From positions 5,156,001 through 5,220,000 of the forward strand of contig NZ_CP049910.1 in NCBI RefSeq assembly GCF_011305995.1: DNA of 64,000 nucleotides, in the 5' to 3' direction. How positions within the stretch are numbered: the stretch's first letter is position 1; each line of letters starts with the position of its first letter. Shown one piece after another: positions 43,922 through 52,555 of the stretch. A program made the translations under genes and the position numbers. A model generated the notes under the pieces. The model searched no databases. It was given only the letters and a program-made list of their open reading frames with translations, and was not told the origin of the DNA. The stretch comes from Diaphorobacter sp. HDW4A. GTDB taxonomy: Bacteria; Pseudomonadota; Gammaproteobacteria; Burkholderiales; Burkholderiaceae_C.

Positions 43922-45835
43922 TCAGTGCTTTTGCTGCAGCGCTCGCGCGATCTTGTCGCGCTTGACGGTGGTCTTGGGCACCTTGAACGGGAACCACATG
44001 CGCACGTCGTCTTCAAGGCCGATGCCGTGCATGTAGTTGTAGATGGCCTTTTTCAGGCAGTCGCCGAGGGCGTCGTGGTCGACACCGGTGGGGTCGACAA
44101 AGCCGACGTCGTTGCGCGCGAAGTCGCTCTCGGGCAGGGGCAGGAGGGTGACGCCGTAGTCCTCGGGATTCTTGCCGACGGGTGAATGCACGGTGCAGAC
44201 AAAGCGGTGGAAAAAGCCGCTCTGGATGCAGCCGTTTTCGAACAACTGGCGCACGTATTCGAGCGCGTCCACGGTGTCTTGCACGGTCTGCGTGGGAAAG
44301 CCGTACATCAGGTAGGCGTGCACGAGGATGCCCGCGTCGCTGAAGGCCTTGGTGACGCGCGCGACTTGCTCGACGCTCACGCCTTTTTTCATGAGCTCAA
44401 GCAGGCGGTCGGAGGCGACTTCGAGCCCGCCCGAGATGGCGATGCAGCCGCTGTCGGCCATCAGGCTCGCGAGGTCGGGCGTGAAGGTTTTTTCGAAGCG
44501 CACATTGCCCCACCACGAGATGTCGGTGTTGCGTTCGATGAGCTCGTGCGCAAGCGCCTTGAGAGCCTTGGGCGGGGCGGCTTCGTCGACGAAATGAAAG
44601 CCGGTCTGGCCGGTCTCGGCGACGATGGCGTCGATGCGGTCGGCGAGCACGCTGGCGCTCGCGCCTTCGTAGCGGCCGATGTAGTCGAGGTTCACGTCGC
44701 AGAAGCTGCACTTCTTCCAGTAGCAGCCATGCGCGACGGTGAGCTTGTTCCAGCGGCCGTCGCTCCATAGGCGGTGCATGGGGTTGAGCATGTCGAGCAG
44801 CGACAGGTAGCGGTCCAGCGGCAGGCCGTCCCAGGTCGGAGTGCCGACCTCGGCGAACGCGATGTCGGCCTCCATCATGTTGATGTAGCGGACTTCGCGC
44901 GTCGCTTCATCGCGCGCGAAGGTGCGCACCAGGCGCGATGCGCCGCGCTCGCCGCGCAGGTGTTCGAGCAGCGCGAGCAGGGGACGCTCGCCTGCATCGA
45001 GCGTGACGAAATCGACATGGTCGAACACGCGCGGCTCGGCGAGTTCGCGCAGTTCTGTGTTCACAAAGCCCCCGCCGAGCACGGTCTTGATCTGCGGATG
45101 GCGGGCCTTGATGGTCTGCGCGATGCGAAACGCCGCGTAGACCGAGCCGGGGAAGGGCACGGACAGCAGCACCACATCGGGCCGGTGCCGCTCGACGGCG
45201 GCGAGCGTGAGTTGCGCGAGCAGGTCGTCGACCAGCGAAGGCTCGGCCGCCAGCGCATCGGCCAGCGGATCAAAGCTCGGCTGGCTGGCCGCGAGCGATT
45301 CTGCGTAGCGCACGAACTCGAAGCGCTCGTCCACCGCATCGCGCAGCACGTCGGCCAGATCGTTGAGATACAGCGTCGCGAGATGCTTGGCGCGGTCCGT
45401 GAGACCGAGCGCACCAAAGGCCCAACCCAGCGGATCGCCGCCCTCGTCGTCCACATACACGTCGAGCGACGCAAAGCGCGGGCCCTCGGGCAGATAGGTG
45501 CGGCTCACCACACGGTGCGCGAGCGTGGTGTCGCGTCCCTGCAGGAAGGCGATCACCGGCGCGATGGTGGCGAGGTAGCGGTCTTGGTGCTCGGCGAAGC
45601 ACTGCACGGCGGGGCTCTGCAGCTTCGGCGGAATCTTTGCGACCTGCTCGGCCACCTGCTGCAGACCTTGCTTGGAGAGCAGCCGCAGCACCAGCGCCAG
45701 CGCCAGATCTTCCTGCACGGCATCGATGCCGCGCGAGCGCAGGAATCCCGTGAGGTAGGCGGTGGACGGATAGGGCGTGTTCAGCTGCGTCATCGGAGGG
45801 ATGATGGACAGCACACGCTGGGTAGTGGCAGGCAT
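43922..45835 (-). CDS. B12-binding-domain radical SAM protein
   Basis: Radical S-adenosylmethionine enzyme of 637 residues. Residues about 165-300 resemble a cobalamin-binding Rossmann domain (PDVVLLSVPFPGSVYAAF, TVLGGGFVNTEL). The radical SAM core begins at about 355. The cluster motif reads GCYWKKCSFCD, that is C-x4-C-x2-C rather than the canonical C-x3-C-x2-C. A SAM-contact segment FHFVDEAAPPKAL and a TIM-barrel tail (ISGGLEVASDRLLELMKKG, HAYLMYGFPTQT) follow. Members methylate or rearrange diverse substrates; none can be named. ATG 45835 was chosen over an upstream in-frame start. It is a single gene. Confidence 0.85.
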   Translation of the reverse strand: MPATTQRVLSIIPPMTQLNTPYPSTAYLTGFLRSRGIDAVQEDLALALVLRLLSKQGLQQVAEQVAKIPPKLQSPAVQCFAEHQDRYLATIAPVIAFLQGRDTTLAHRVVSRTYLPEGPRFASLDVYVDDEGGDPLGWAFGALGLTDRAKHLATLYLNDLADVLRDAVDERFEFVRYAESLAASQPSFDPLADALAAEPSLVDDLLAQLTLAAVERHRPDVVLLSVPFPGSVYAAFRIAQTIKARHPQIKTVLGGGFVNTELRELAEPRVFDHVDFVTLDAGERPLLALLEHLRGERGASRLVRTFARDEATREVRYINMMEADIAFAEVGTPTWDGLPLDRYLSLLDMLNPMHRLWSDGRWNKLTVAHGCYWKKCSFCDVNLDYIGRYEGASASVLADRIDAIVAETGQTGFHFVDEAAPPKALKALAHELIERNTDISWWGNVRFEKTFTPDLASLMADSGCIAISGGLEVASDRLLELMKKGVSVEQVARVTKAFSDAGILVHAYLMYGFPTQTVQDTVDALEYVRQLFENGCIQSGFFHRFVCTVHSPVGKNPEDYGVTLLPLPESDFARNDVGFVDPTGVDHDALGDCLKKAIYNYMHGIGLEDDVRMWFPFKVPKTTVKRDKIARALQQKH

Positions 45836-45947
45836 GGCGGCGGGCTCGGGAGTCGTGAAGTTCCGCCGATCCACAAAAGAAGAAGGGCGGAGCGGAATTA
45901 TCCCCGCTGCGCCCTTGGTGCGCCCCGAGAGGGGCTCTAACCCACGA

Positions 45948-46643
45948 TCACAACTGCTCTAGCGTGCCCCGCACCACCTGCTTCCACACGCTGGGGCTTT
46001 GGCCTTCGCGCAGACGTACCAGATAGACCTCGTCGTTGCCCTGTTTGATGCGGGAGACGGCTTCGGCGACGGGGATGTCCAGCAAGGCAGAGAGAACCAG
46101 TGGATTGACGCCGCCGTGCGCGACGATGGCGATGTTGCCACCCTTGCCATGCTGCTGGCGGATGCTGTTGACGGCGGTTTGCACGCGGGTTGCTTGCGAC
46201 TGCAGGGATTCGCCGCCGTCGAGGCTGTCGTCGAGCACGGTCACGCGCTTGCCGAATTCGGCGAACTCGGCGGCGCTGCGCTCGTCTTCGTAGATGCCTT
46301 CGAACTTGCCGAACGAGCGCTCGTTGAGCTCGGGCATGGGCGTGACTTTGGCGCTGCCAGCAAAGGCGGCGGCGGTGTCCTTGGCGCGGCGCAGGCCGCT
46401 CGAGTAGATCTGGTCGAACTTCACTCCGGCGAGCTTCTGGCCGAGTTCATTGGCTTGCTTGGTGCCGGTCTCGTTGAGCGCATTGTCGGTCGCGCCCTGG
46501 AGCTTCTTCTCGAGGTTCCAGTTCGTCTGGCCGTGGCGCACGAGGTAGATGTCGAGCACGCCTTTCTCGGCTGCATGGGCGCTGGGTAGGACGAGGGCCG
46601 TGGCGAGCGCAAGGGCGCCGAGGAATCGGTGGTGCATCTTCAT
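45948..46643 (-). CDS. periplasmic histidine phosphatase (phosphoglycerate mutase-like)
   Basis: Histidine phosphatase superfamily branch 1, 231 residues. The signal peptide MKMHHRFLGALALATALV ends near SAHAAEKG, so it is exported. The phospho-histidine motif is LVRHGQTNW (H37), the acid is in LNERSFGKFEG, and the second histidine is in VAHGGVNPL. It may act on periplasmic phosphate esters such as sugar phosphates or phytate; the substrate is unknown. The start at 46643 gives the signal peptide. It is separated by a strong terminator from the upstream DUF4148 gene. Confidence 0.88.
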   Translation of the reverse strand: MKMHHRFLGALALATALVLPSAHAAEKGVLDIYLVRHGQTNWNLEKKLQGATDNALNETGTKQANELGQKLAGVKFDQIYSSGLRRAKDTAAAFAGSAKVTPMPELNERSFGKFEGIYEDERSAAEFAEFGKRVTVLDDSLDGGESLQSQATRVQTAVNSIRQQHGKGGNIAIVAHGGVNPLVLSALLDIPVAEAVSRIKQGNDEVYLVRLREGQSPSVWKQVVRGTLEQL

Positions 46644-46742
46644 GGTGGTTGTGGAGTGGAAAAGGAGGGGTGGATATTCACCGCGCATGCTAGGCAGCGC
46701 GGATGACGCAACCGTGACGCCCCTTGACACACCAGCAGAAAT

Positions 46743-46782
46743 GCCAGAGCGGGCGAGACCCGGAGGCCTCGCCCGCTCTGGC
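46743..46782 (-). terminator. terminator of DUF4148 gene
   Basis: A perfect 15-bp stem (46743-46757/46768-46782) with a 10-base loop. On the - strand it is followed by ATTTCT. It lies 36 bases after the DUF4148 stop. Confidence 0.85.
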
Positions 46783-46817
46783 GGGGAGTTCTATTCAGCG
46801 GAGAAGATGCCGCAGGT

Positions 46818-47141
46818 TTACTGAACCGAATTGCCTTGCGACAGCAGCATGCCGTGCTGGTTGGCGGCGATAGCCTCTGCTTTCACATCGGCGCGGCTGA
46901 CTTGCGAGGGAGTCTTGATGTCGTTGACTGGCTTGTAGGTGTTGCCACCGGCCATCTGCAGTTTGCCAGCCTGACGGGCCTTCACGAAATCGACGCTGAC
47001 CTGTTGGCGGGACACCGAGCTTTGTGCGTTGGCAATGTCGGGGGCGAAACCGGCTTCGGCGCTTTGCACCTGAGCTTGAGCAGAGATAGCGCCGAGGCTC
47101 ATCAGGGCGACTGCGGCGGCGGAGCGGATAACGTTCTTCAT
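46818..47141 (-). CDS. small secreted DUF4148-family protein
   Basis: Exported 107-residue protein. The signal peptide is MKNVIRSAAAVALMSLG with cleavage near SAQAQVQS. The rest is polar and helical, with the DUF4148-like pattern SRADVKAEAIAANQHG near the end. Such small proteins are numerous in Burkholderiales and have no assigned function. ATG 47141 has AAGGA at a good distance; the ATG at 47150 overlaps that site and is less likely. It is monocistronic with its own terminator. Confidence 0.8.
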   Translation of the reverse strand: MKNVIRSAAAVALMSLGAISAQAQVQSAEAGFAPDIANAQSSVSRQQVSVDFVKARQAGKLQMAGGNTYKPVNDIKTPSQVSRADVKAEAIAANQHGMLLSQGNSVQ

Positions 47142-47392
47142 GATGTTCATTCCTTTACTTGCTTTCAACCTGATGGGTTGGGGCTGGAGCGGTGGCAATC
47201 CAGGTTGGTGACTGCCTTGGTTTCTTGCTCCATCGATCTGGATCCGAAGCTTGTTTCGAATCGATGAATGAACTGTATTCCGTTCTAATTCCGGGAAAAA
47301 CCACCTATCGAGCAACTGATAATTCCGAAAATCGAAACAATGGGTCGGAACTTCTCCCCGGTAAGCTTGTTTCTCGAATGAAGCGCGAGCCG

Positions 47393-48727
47393 TCAGCGGC
47401 CCATGGAATGTCCCCGGGTGATATGTGATGAGCGCGCGCGGCCAGTCAATCCACCGGCCCCGATGGCGAACAGGCCACGCCCGGTGAGCTGCTGCACGAT
47501 GGCGGATTTCACTGGCGGTAGGACATTGGCGCTCTTGAGGACCAACTGGCGCAGCAGGCGCGGAAGCGGCCTGGCGTTGGTGAACAGGCGCACGACAGTG
47601 TTCGTGCCCTGAAAGATCGGCCACGCGTGGCGGTGGTGGGCGCGCGCGAAGCGCTGCAGATGAGCGGCGTTGCCAATGTCTTGCCCCTGCTCGCGCGCAT
47701 GCTGCAGCGCATTGGTGAGCTCGCGCACGCTGGCCAGACCCAGGTTGTAGCCATGCGCGGTGACCGGGTGCATGCCGACGGCGGCGTCGCCCAGCAGCGC
47801 GAAACGGTGGCCGGCAAAGCGGTGCGCGTAAACAGCCACCAGGGGGTAGGCATGGCGCTCGCCGACGAGCTGCATCGCGCCGAGGCGTCCGTCGAACTGC
47901 GATTGCACCTTGGCGGTGAAAGCCTCGGCAGGCAGGTTCATCAGCGCCTGCGCGTCGGCGCTGTCGGCCGTCACCACGGCGGAGCAGAGGTGGTTGCCGG
48001 TGGCGGGATCGTCCTGCAGCGGCAGCACGGCCAGCGTGCGCTCATAGCCAAAGCATTCATGCGCGATGTCGTGGTGGGGCTGTTCGTGGCGCATGCGGCA
48101 GACGATGACGGAGCGGCCGAAGTCGGTCATGTCAGCACCCACGCCGAGCTGGCGGCGGGTGGTGGAAAAGCGGCTGTCAGCAGCCACGACCAGCGGTGCG
48201 CGCAGGCTGGCCTTGGGCGCTCCCGCACGCTGATATTCGAGCGTGGCGCTGTCGCTTGAGGTGCTCACGCCGAGCACTTTGGCGCTGTCGAGAATCCGCA
48301 CGTGTTGGCTCTTGGCGGCCACGGCGAAAGCTGAGCGGCGCAGCGCGTGGTTGGGGACGATCCAGCCGAGGTGTTCCTCGCCGCTGCCAAGCGCGTCAAG
48401 GCTCATGCTGGCGACGCTCTGCACGGCTCCGTCATGCACGTGGGCCTCGCGGATGCGGCCGATTTCGTGTGTGGCGAGTTCGGACCAGGAGCCGAGCGCC
48501 GTGAGCAGCTCCACGCTCGGGTGGGTGAGAGCGATCTCGCGTCCGTCGGGTGGCGGCTCTGCGAGCGTGACTGCGCTCTGCTGCTCGAGCACGATGCTGC
48601 TCAGTCCCGCTTGCGACAGTGCGATCGACAGCGACAGCCCCGCCGGTCCGCCGCCCACGATGAGCACGTCGCAGTCGTGTGCGCTGACTTGGGTTGAGGG
48701 GGCGGAGAGCAGGTCGGTCGGGTTCAT
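47393..48727 (-). CDS. UbiH/UbiF/COQ6-family FAD-dependent hydroxylase
   Basis: Flavoprotein monooxygenase of 444 residues. The dinucleotide-binding motif GGGPAGLSLSIAL is at about 25-37. The second FAD motif is FALLGDAAVGMHPVTAHGYNLGL near 310-332, the signature of ubiquinone-ring hydroxylases. It may be one of the alternative ubiquinone hydroxylases such as UbiM, or an enzyme for a non-quinone aromatic; the sequence alone does not decide. ATG 48727 gives the family N-terminus; the frame is open 25 codons further. No ubi genes are adjacent. Confidence 0.82.
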   Translation of the reverse strand: MNPTDLLSAPSTQVSAHDCDVLIVGGGPAGLSLSIALSQAGLSSIVLEQQSAVTLAEPPPDGREIALTHPSVELLTALGSWSELATHEIGRIREAHVHDGAVQSVASMSLDALGSGEEHLGWIVPNHALRRSAFAVAAKSQHVRILDSAKVLGVSTSSDSATLEYQRAGAPKASLRAPLVVAADSRFSTTRRQLGVGADMTDFGRSVIVCRMRHEQPHHDIAHECFGYERTLAVLPLQDDPATGNHLCSAVVTADSADAQALMNLPAEAFTAKVQSQFDGRLGAMQLVGERHAYPLVAVYAHRFAGHRFALLGDAAVGMHPVTAHGYNLGLASVRELTNALQHAREQGQDIGNAAHLQRFARAHHRHAWPIFQGTNTVVRLFTNARPLPRLLRQLVLKSANVLPPVKSAIVQQLTGRGLFAIGAGGLTGRARSSHITRGHSMGR

Positions 48728-48905
48728 GACGGCAACTTTAAAAACACAAAACGCGACTGCATTGTGTGATGCATGACAAGCAAACACATTGCCCTGAATC
48801 AAGGCTGGACTTGTGCAGACGTTTTCCTACACAAGCGAAGGTGCGTGCGAGGTACAGTGGTGCCAACTATTGCTCAAATTTTCAGCTCAACTTGAGGACG
48901 TAGAC

Positions 48906-49142
48906 ATGCTCGCAGATGTTTTCCGCCGTGCAGAAGCCAATGGTAAGTTTTCCCATCTTGTGGTGCCGCAGGGCGAGCCGATCCCGCAAGAAGTGACCGA
49001 CTGGGAATGGCACGATGAAGCGCGCAGCATTCAGCTCAACGAGGATTTGGAAAGCTGGCCGGAGTACGGCATCGAAAACCCGGGCGCACAGCTTGGCAAG
49101 AAGCGCTACGCGATCACCAGTGTGGCGCAGATGACGAGCTGA
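48906..49142 (+). CDS. small conserved protein (possibly DUF6139-like)
   Basis: A 78-residue cytoplasmic protein beginning MLADVFRRAEANGKFSHL, with the central stretch VPQGEPIPQEVTDWEWH. I recall similar short proteins in Burkholderiales annotated as DUF6139, but this is from memory. TTGAGGA precedes ATG 48906. A longer in-frame start at 48813 has no such site. It has no membrane segment or catalytic motif. It diverges from the UbiH-family gene. Confidence 0.65.
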   Translation: MLADVFRRAEANGKFSHLVVPQGEPIPQEVTDWEWHDEARSIQLNEDLESWPEYGIENPGAQLGKKRYAITSVAQMTS

Positions 49143-49148
49143 TCGCTT

Positions 49149-49267
49149 GGAGCGTGTTGACGATCTCCACGCGGTCTTGCAGGCGCGGCCTCGGGCGGTC
49201 TGCTGCGTTGTAAATCCTCCCGATCCGCATCCTGCAAGCCTCGCGCTGAGATCGCAAACACGCTTCT
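49149..49267. repeat. intergenic repeat family 2, copy A (long form)
   Basis: Arms ggagcgtgttgacgatctcc at the left and gagatcgcaaacacgcttc at the right form an inverted repeat. Inside is gcggtcttgcaggcgcggcc, identical to a segment at 55865-55884. A 50-bp insertion distinguishes it from the short copy. It lies between the small protein gene and the convergent LysR gene. Confidence 0.75.
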
Positions 49268-50195
49268 ACACCGGTCGGTCCGGATTGGTCCGGTCATCGC
49301 GCGGCACGCTCGAGAAGCGCAGCGCGTGTTCGGTGAACTTTTCCACCGTGCGGTTGTTGCCCCCGGGCAGCAGCGCGAGTGCGATGCCCACGTGAAAGCC
49401 CGGCGGATTGTCGGTGAGCGACAGGCATTTGATGCCGCGCGGCATCATCCGCCGCGAGACGCTCGCGACCAGCCCTACGCCCAGCCCTGACGCGACCAGG
49501 CTCATGATGGTCTGCACCTGCATGGCCTCCTGCGCCACATGCGGCACGAAGCCCGAGAACTGGCAGCGCAGCATCGCCAGCGCAGAGAGGCCGGGCACCT
49601 TGTCGGCCGGGTACATGATGAAGGGTTCCTGGGCGGCTTCCGACAGCGCAATGGCGTCGCGCTCGGCGAGCGGGCTCTTGTCAGAGACGGCCAGCACGAA
49701 ATCGTCGCGGTCCAGCGGCAGGATCTCGAAGCCGCTCGGGTTGAGCACCGGGTAGCGCAGCAGGCCCGCATCGAAGCGACGGGTGACGAGGCCTTCCAGA
49801 ATCTCCGAGGATGTGGCCTCGCTCAACTCCAGCTCGATCTTGGGATAGCGCGCGCGCAGCGACGGAATCAGCTCGGGCAGCAGCGCATAGGTGGCCGAGC
49901 CGATGATCCCGAGCCGTACCAACCCGCCGTCGCCCGAGCGCGTGTCCTGCACCGCGTGGCGGCAGCGCTCGGCATGGAGCAACGCGGCGCGCGCGTCCTC
50001 CAGCATGGCCTCGCCCGCAGCTGTGAGGCGCACGCCCGACGAGCTGCGCTCGAACAGCGGGCTGCCCAGTTCTTCTTCGAGCTTGCGGATCGACACCGAC
50101 AGCGGCGGCTGCGCCATGTGCAGCTGCTCCGCCGCCCGGTGGAAATTACCGGTCTCGGCAAGCGTGACGAATTGGCGGAGCTGGCGGAGATTCAT
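49266..50195 (-). CDS. LysR-family transcriptional regulator (module C)
   Basis: LTTR of 309 residues. The N-terminal helix-turn-helix (1-60) reads MNLRQLRQFVTLAETGNFHRAA, and the effector domain (about 90-295) starts VRLGIIGSATYALLPELI. It diverges from the Bug receptor gene of module C across 138 bp. An ATAC-N7-GTAT box (50202-50216) stands seven bases from its own ATG, fitting autoregulation and control of module C. The co-inducer is unknown. Confidence 0.92.
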   Translation of the reverse strand: MNLRQLRQFVTLAETGNFHRAAEQLHMAQPPLSVSIRKLEEELGSPLFERSSSGVRLTAAGEAMLEDARAALLHAERCRHAVQDTRSGDGGLVRLGIIGSATYALLPELIPSLRARYPKIELELSEATSSEILEGLVTRRFDAGLLRYPVLNPSGFEILPLDRDDFVLAVSDKSPLAERDAIALSEAAQEPFIMYPADKVPGLSALAMLRCQFSGFVPHVAQEAMQVQTIMSLVASGLGVGLVASVSRRMMPRGIKCLSLTDNPPGFHVGIALALLPGGNNRTVEKFTEHALRFSSVPRDDRTNPDRPV

Positions 50196-50201
50196 GGATC
50201 A

Positions 50202-50216
50202 ATACTAATTCAGTAT
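50202..50216. promoter_or_regulatory. LysR-type binding site
   Basis: ATACTAATTCAGTAT is a perfect interrupted palindrome matching the LTTR T-N11-A rule, placed in the divergent lysR/Bug promoter. Confidence 0.6.
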
Positions 50217-50333
50217 CGATTTTGAAAAAAGTAATATTAGACAGCGTGGTGTGTGAATCCTAGAGTGGGGGCTCCAGTAGTTGTTTGGGGCGACGACCCC
50301 GCCGGAAGCCAGAGCCTTCCAAGGAGACAAGAC

Positions 50334-51323
50334 ATGCCTTTCCAGACCCGCAGGTTCGCCCTGCGTTCGCTCGCCGCCGCCAGCCTGCTGGCCGCCACCG
50401 CCGTCAGCGCGCCGTTTGCGTACGCCGACGGCTTTCCCTCCAAGACCATCAAGTTCGTCGTGCCCTTCGGCCCGGGCAGCGGCACGGACACTTCGGCGCG
50501 CTACTTCGCCAAGAAGCTGCAGGACCTGACCGGCCAAGCCGTGGTGGTGGAAAACAAGCCCGGCGCGAACGGCTTCATGGCGGTCAAGCAGGTGCTGTCC
50601 GCCCCGGCCGATGGCTACACCGTGTTCATCGGCAGCAACTCGACGCTCGCGGTGAATGCGGCGCTGTTCAAGCAACTGCCGTATGACCCGGTGGGCGACT
50701 TCTCGCCACTCACGATGATGATGCGTTCGCCCGCGATGTTGGCCGTCGCGCCGAGTGCACCGTATCAAGACCTCAAGGGCCTGCTCGCCTACGCCAAGGC
50801 CAACCCCGGCAAGGTGAACTTCGGCGCGGGCTCGGCCGGGTACCAGCTCATGGGCGAGCTGCTCAACGACACGGCCAAGGTGCAGACCGTGCACGTGCCG
50901 TTCAAGGGTGCGGGCGAGACGACGACGGCAGTGGCGAGTGGCACGGTGGATTTCACCTTCGCCGAAGTCACCGCCGTGCAGGAACTCGCCAAGGGTGGCC
51001 GGGTGAAGGTGTTCGCCGTGGCATCCGACAAGCGCGTGGGCACCTCGCCCGACGTGCCCACGTTCGCCGAGGCTGGTCTGCCGGGCTTCGAGGCCTACAC
51101 CTGGGTGGGCGCGATGGTGAGCCACAAGACGCCCGCCGCTGAGACGCAGAAGCTCGCCGAACTGTTCACCCAGATATCAAAGATGGACGAGACTCGCGCG
51201 TTCTACGAGCGCATTGGCGCGACCCCGATGACCGGCGGTCCTCAGCAGATGCGTGAGTTCCAGAAGAACGAGATCGCGCTGTGGAAGCGCATCGTCGTGC
51301 AGGCCAAGGTGCCGCTGCAATGA
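50334..51323 (+). CDS. Bug-family periplasmic substrate-binding protein, module C
   Basis: TTT receptor of 329 residues; the signal peptide ends APFAYADGF. Motifs are FPSKTIKFVVPFGPGSGTD, VVVENKPGANGFM, PADGYTVFIGSN and TVHVPFKGAGETTTAVASG. AAGGAG precedes ATG 50334. Its stop overlaps the start of the CoA-transferase gene (ATGA), so uptake and activation are translationally coupled. This ties the receptor to the catabolic genes more firmly than in modules A and B. Confidence 0.92.
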   Translation: MPFQTRRFALRSLAAASLLAATAVSAPFAYADGFPSKTIKFVVPFGPGSGTDTSARYFAKKLQDLTGQAVVVENKPGANGFMAVKQVLSAPADGYTVFIGSNSTLAVNAALFKQLPYDPVGDFSPLTMMMRSPAMLAVAPSAPYQDLKGLLAYAKANPGKVNFGAGSAGYQLMGELLNDTAKVQTVHVPFKGAGETTTAVASGTVDFTFAEVTAVQELAKGGRVKVFAVASDKRVGTSPDVPTFAEAGLPGFEAYTWVGAMVSHKTPAAETQKLAELFTQISKMDETRAFYERIGATPMTGGPQQMREFQKNEIALWKRIVVQAKVPLQ

Positions 51324-52555
51324 GCATCAACAACGGTGCGTTGAAGCACGTGAAGGTGCTCGATCTCTCGCGCGTGCTGGCCGGCCCCTGGGCCGCGCAG
51401 ACGCTCGGCGATCTGGGCGCGGAAATCATCAAAATCGAGCGCCCCGAGGTTGGCGACGACACGCGTGCCTGGGGCCCACCGTTCGTCGAGAACCCACAGG
51501 GCGAGCGCACGCGCGAATCGGCCTACTACATGTGCGCCAACCGCAACAAGCAATCGGTGGCGGTGGACATCACCCAGCCCGAGGGTCAGCAGATCGTGCG
51601 CGATCTGGCGATGCAGTGCGACGTGGTGGTTGAGAACTTCAAGACCGGCGGGCTCGCGCAGTACGGGCTCGACTATGAGACGCTGTCCGCACTCAACCCA
51701 CGCCTCGTCTACTGCTCGATCACCGGTTTCGGTCACAGCGGTCCGTATGCGCACCGCGCGGGCTACGACTTTCTGATCCAGGGCATGGGCGGGCTCATGA
51801 GCATCACCGGCAAGCCGGATGGCGAGCCCGGCGGCGGCCCGGTCAAGGTAGGCGTGGCTCTCACCGACATCCTCACGGGACTGTATGCGAGCACCGCGAT
51901 TCTCGCGGCCCTGCAGGCGCGCGAGCACACCGGGCGCGGCCAGCATATCGACCTCGCGCTGCTCGACGTGCAGGTGGCCTGCCTTGCCAATCAGGGCATG
52001 AACTACCTCTACAGCGGCAACGTGCCGCAGCGCATGGGCAACGCGCACCCGAACACCGTGCCGTATCAGGACTTTCAGACGGCCGACGGCTACATGATTC
52101 TCGCCATTGGCAACGACGGCCAGTTCGCGCGCTTCTGCAACGCGGCAGGCGTAGCCGGGTGGGCGCAGGATGCGCGTTTTCAGACCAACACCGCACGGCT
52201 TGCCAACCGCGTCGAACTGATCGCGATGATCCGCGAGCTCACGGTGACCAAATCGACCAAGGACTGGGTCGCGCTGCTCGAACAGCACGCCGTTCCCTGC
52301 GGCCCGATCAACACTGTGCGCGACGTGTTCGACGACCCGCAGGTGCGCGCACGCGGCATGCAGCTCGCGATGGAGCATTCACAGGCCGGTGACGTGCCCA
52401 TCGTAGCGAGCCCCATCCGCCTTTCGGATACGCCGGTGGGCTACCGCCTCGCGCCGCCCGAGCTGGGCGCGCACACGAACGACGTGCTCGCACGCCACCT
52501 GCATTTGACGGCAGCGCAGATCAACGCATTGAAAGACAAGGGAGTTTTGGCATGA
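51320..52555 (+). CDS. CaiB/BaiF-type (class III) CoA-transferase, module C
   Basis: Class III CoA-transferase of 411 residues. It has VKVLDLSRVLAGPWAAQTLG, NRNKQSVAVDITQPEG, GYDFLIQGMGGLMSITG, and the catalytic aspartate D183 in ALTDILTG. The sequence style resembles succinyl-CoA-dependent dicarboxylate (glutarate/itaconate type) transferases, but this is only an impression. The start is fixed by ATGA overlap with the Bug gene, and its own end overlaps the next start in the same way. Confidence 0.9.
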   Translation: MSINNGALKHVKVLDLSRVLAGPWAAQTLGDLGAEIIKIERPEVGDDTRAWGPPFVENPQGERTRESAYYMCANRNKQSVAVDITQPEGQQIVRDLAMQCDVVVENFKTGGLAQYGLDYETLSALNPRLVYCSITGFGHSGPYAHRAGYDFLIQGMGGLMSITGKPDGEPGGGPVKVGVALTDILTGLYASTAILAALQAREHTGRGQHIDLALLDVQVACLANQGMNYLYSGNVPQRMGNAHPNTVPYQDFQTADGYMILAIGNDGQFARFCNAAGVAGWAQDARFQTNTARLANRVELIAMIRELTVTKSTKDWVALLEQHAVPCGPINTVRDVFDDPQVRARGMQLAMEHSQAGDVPIVASPIRLSDTPVGYRLAPPELGAHTNDVLARHLHLTAAQINALKDKGVLA

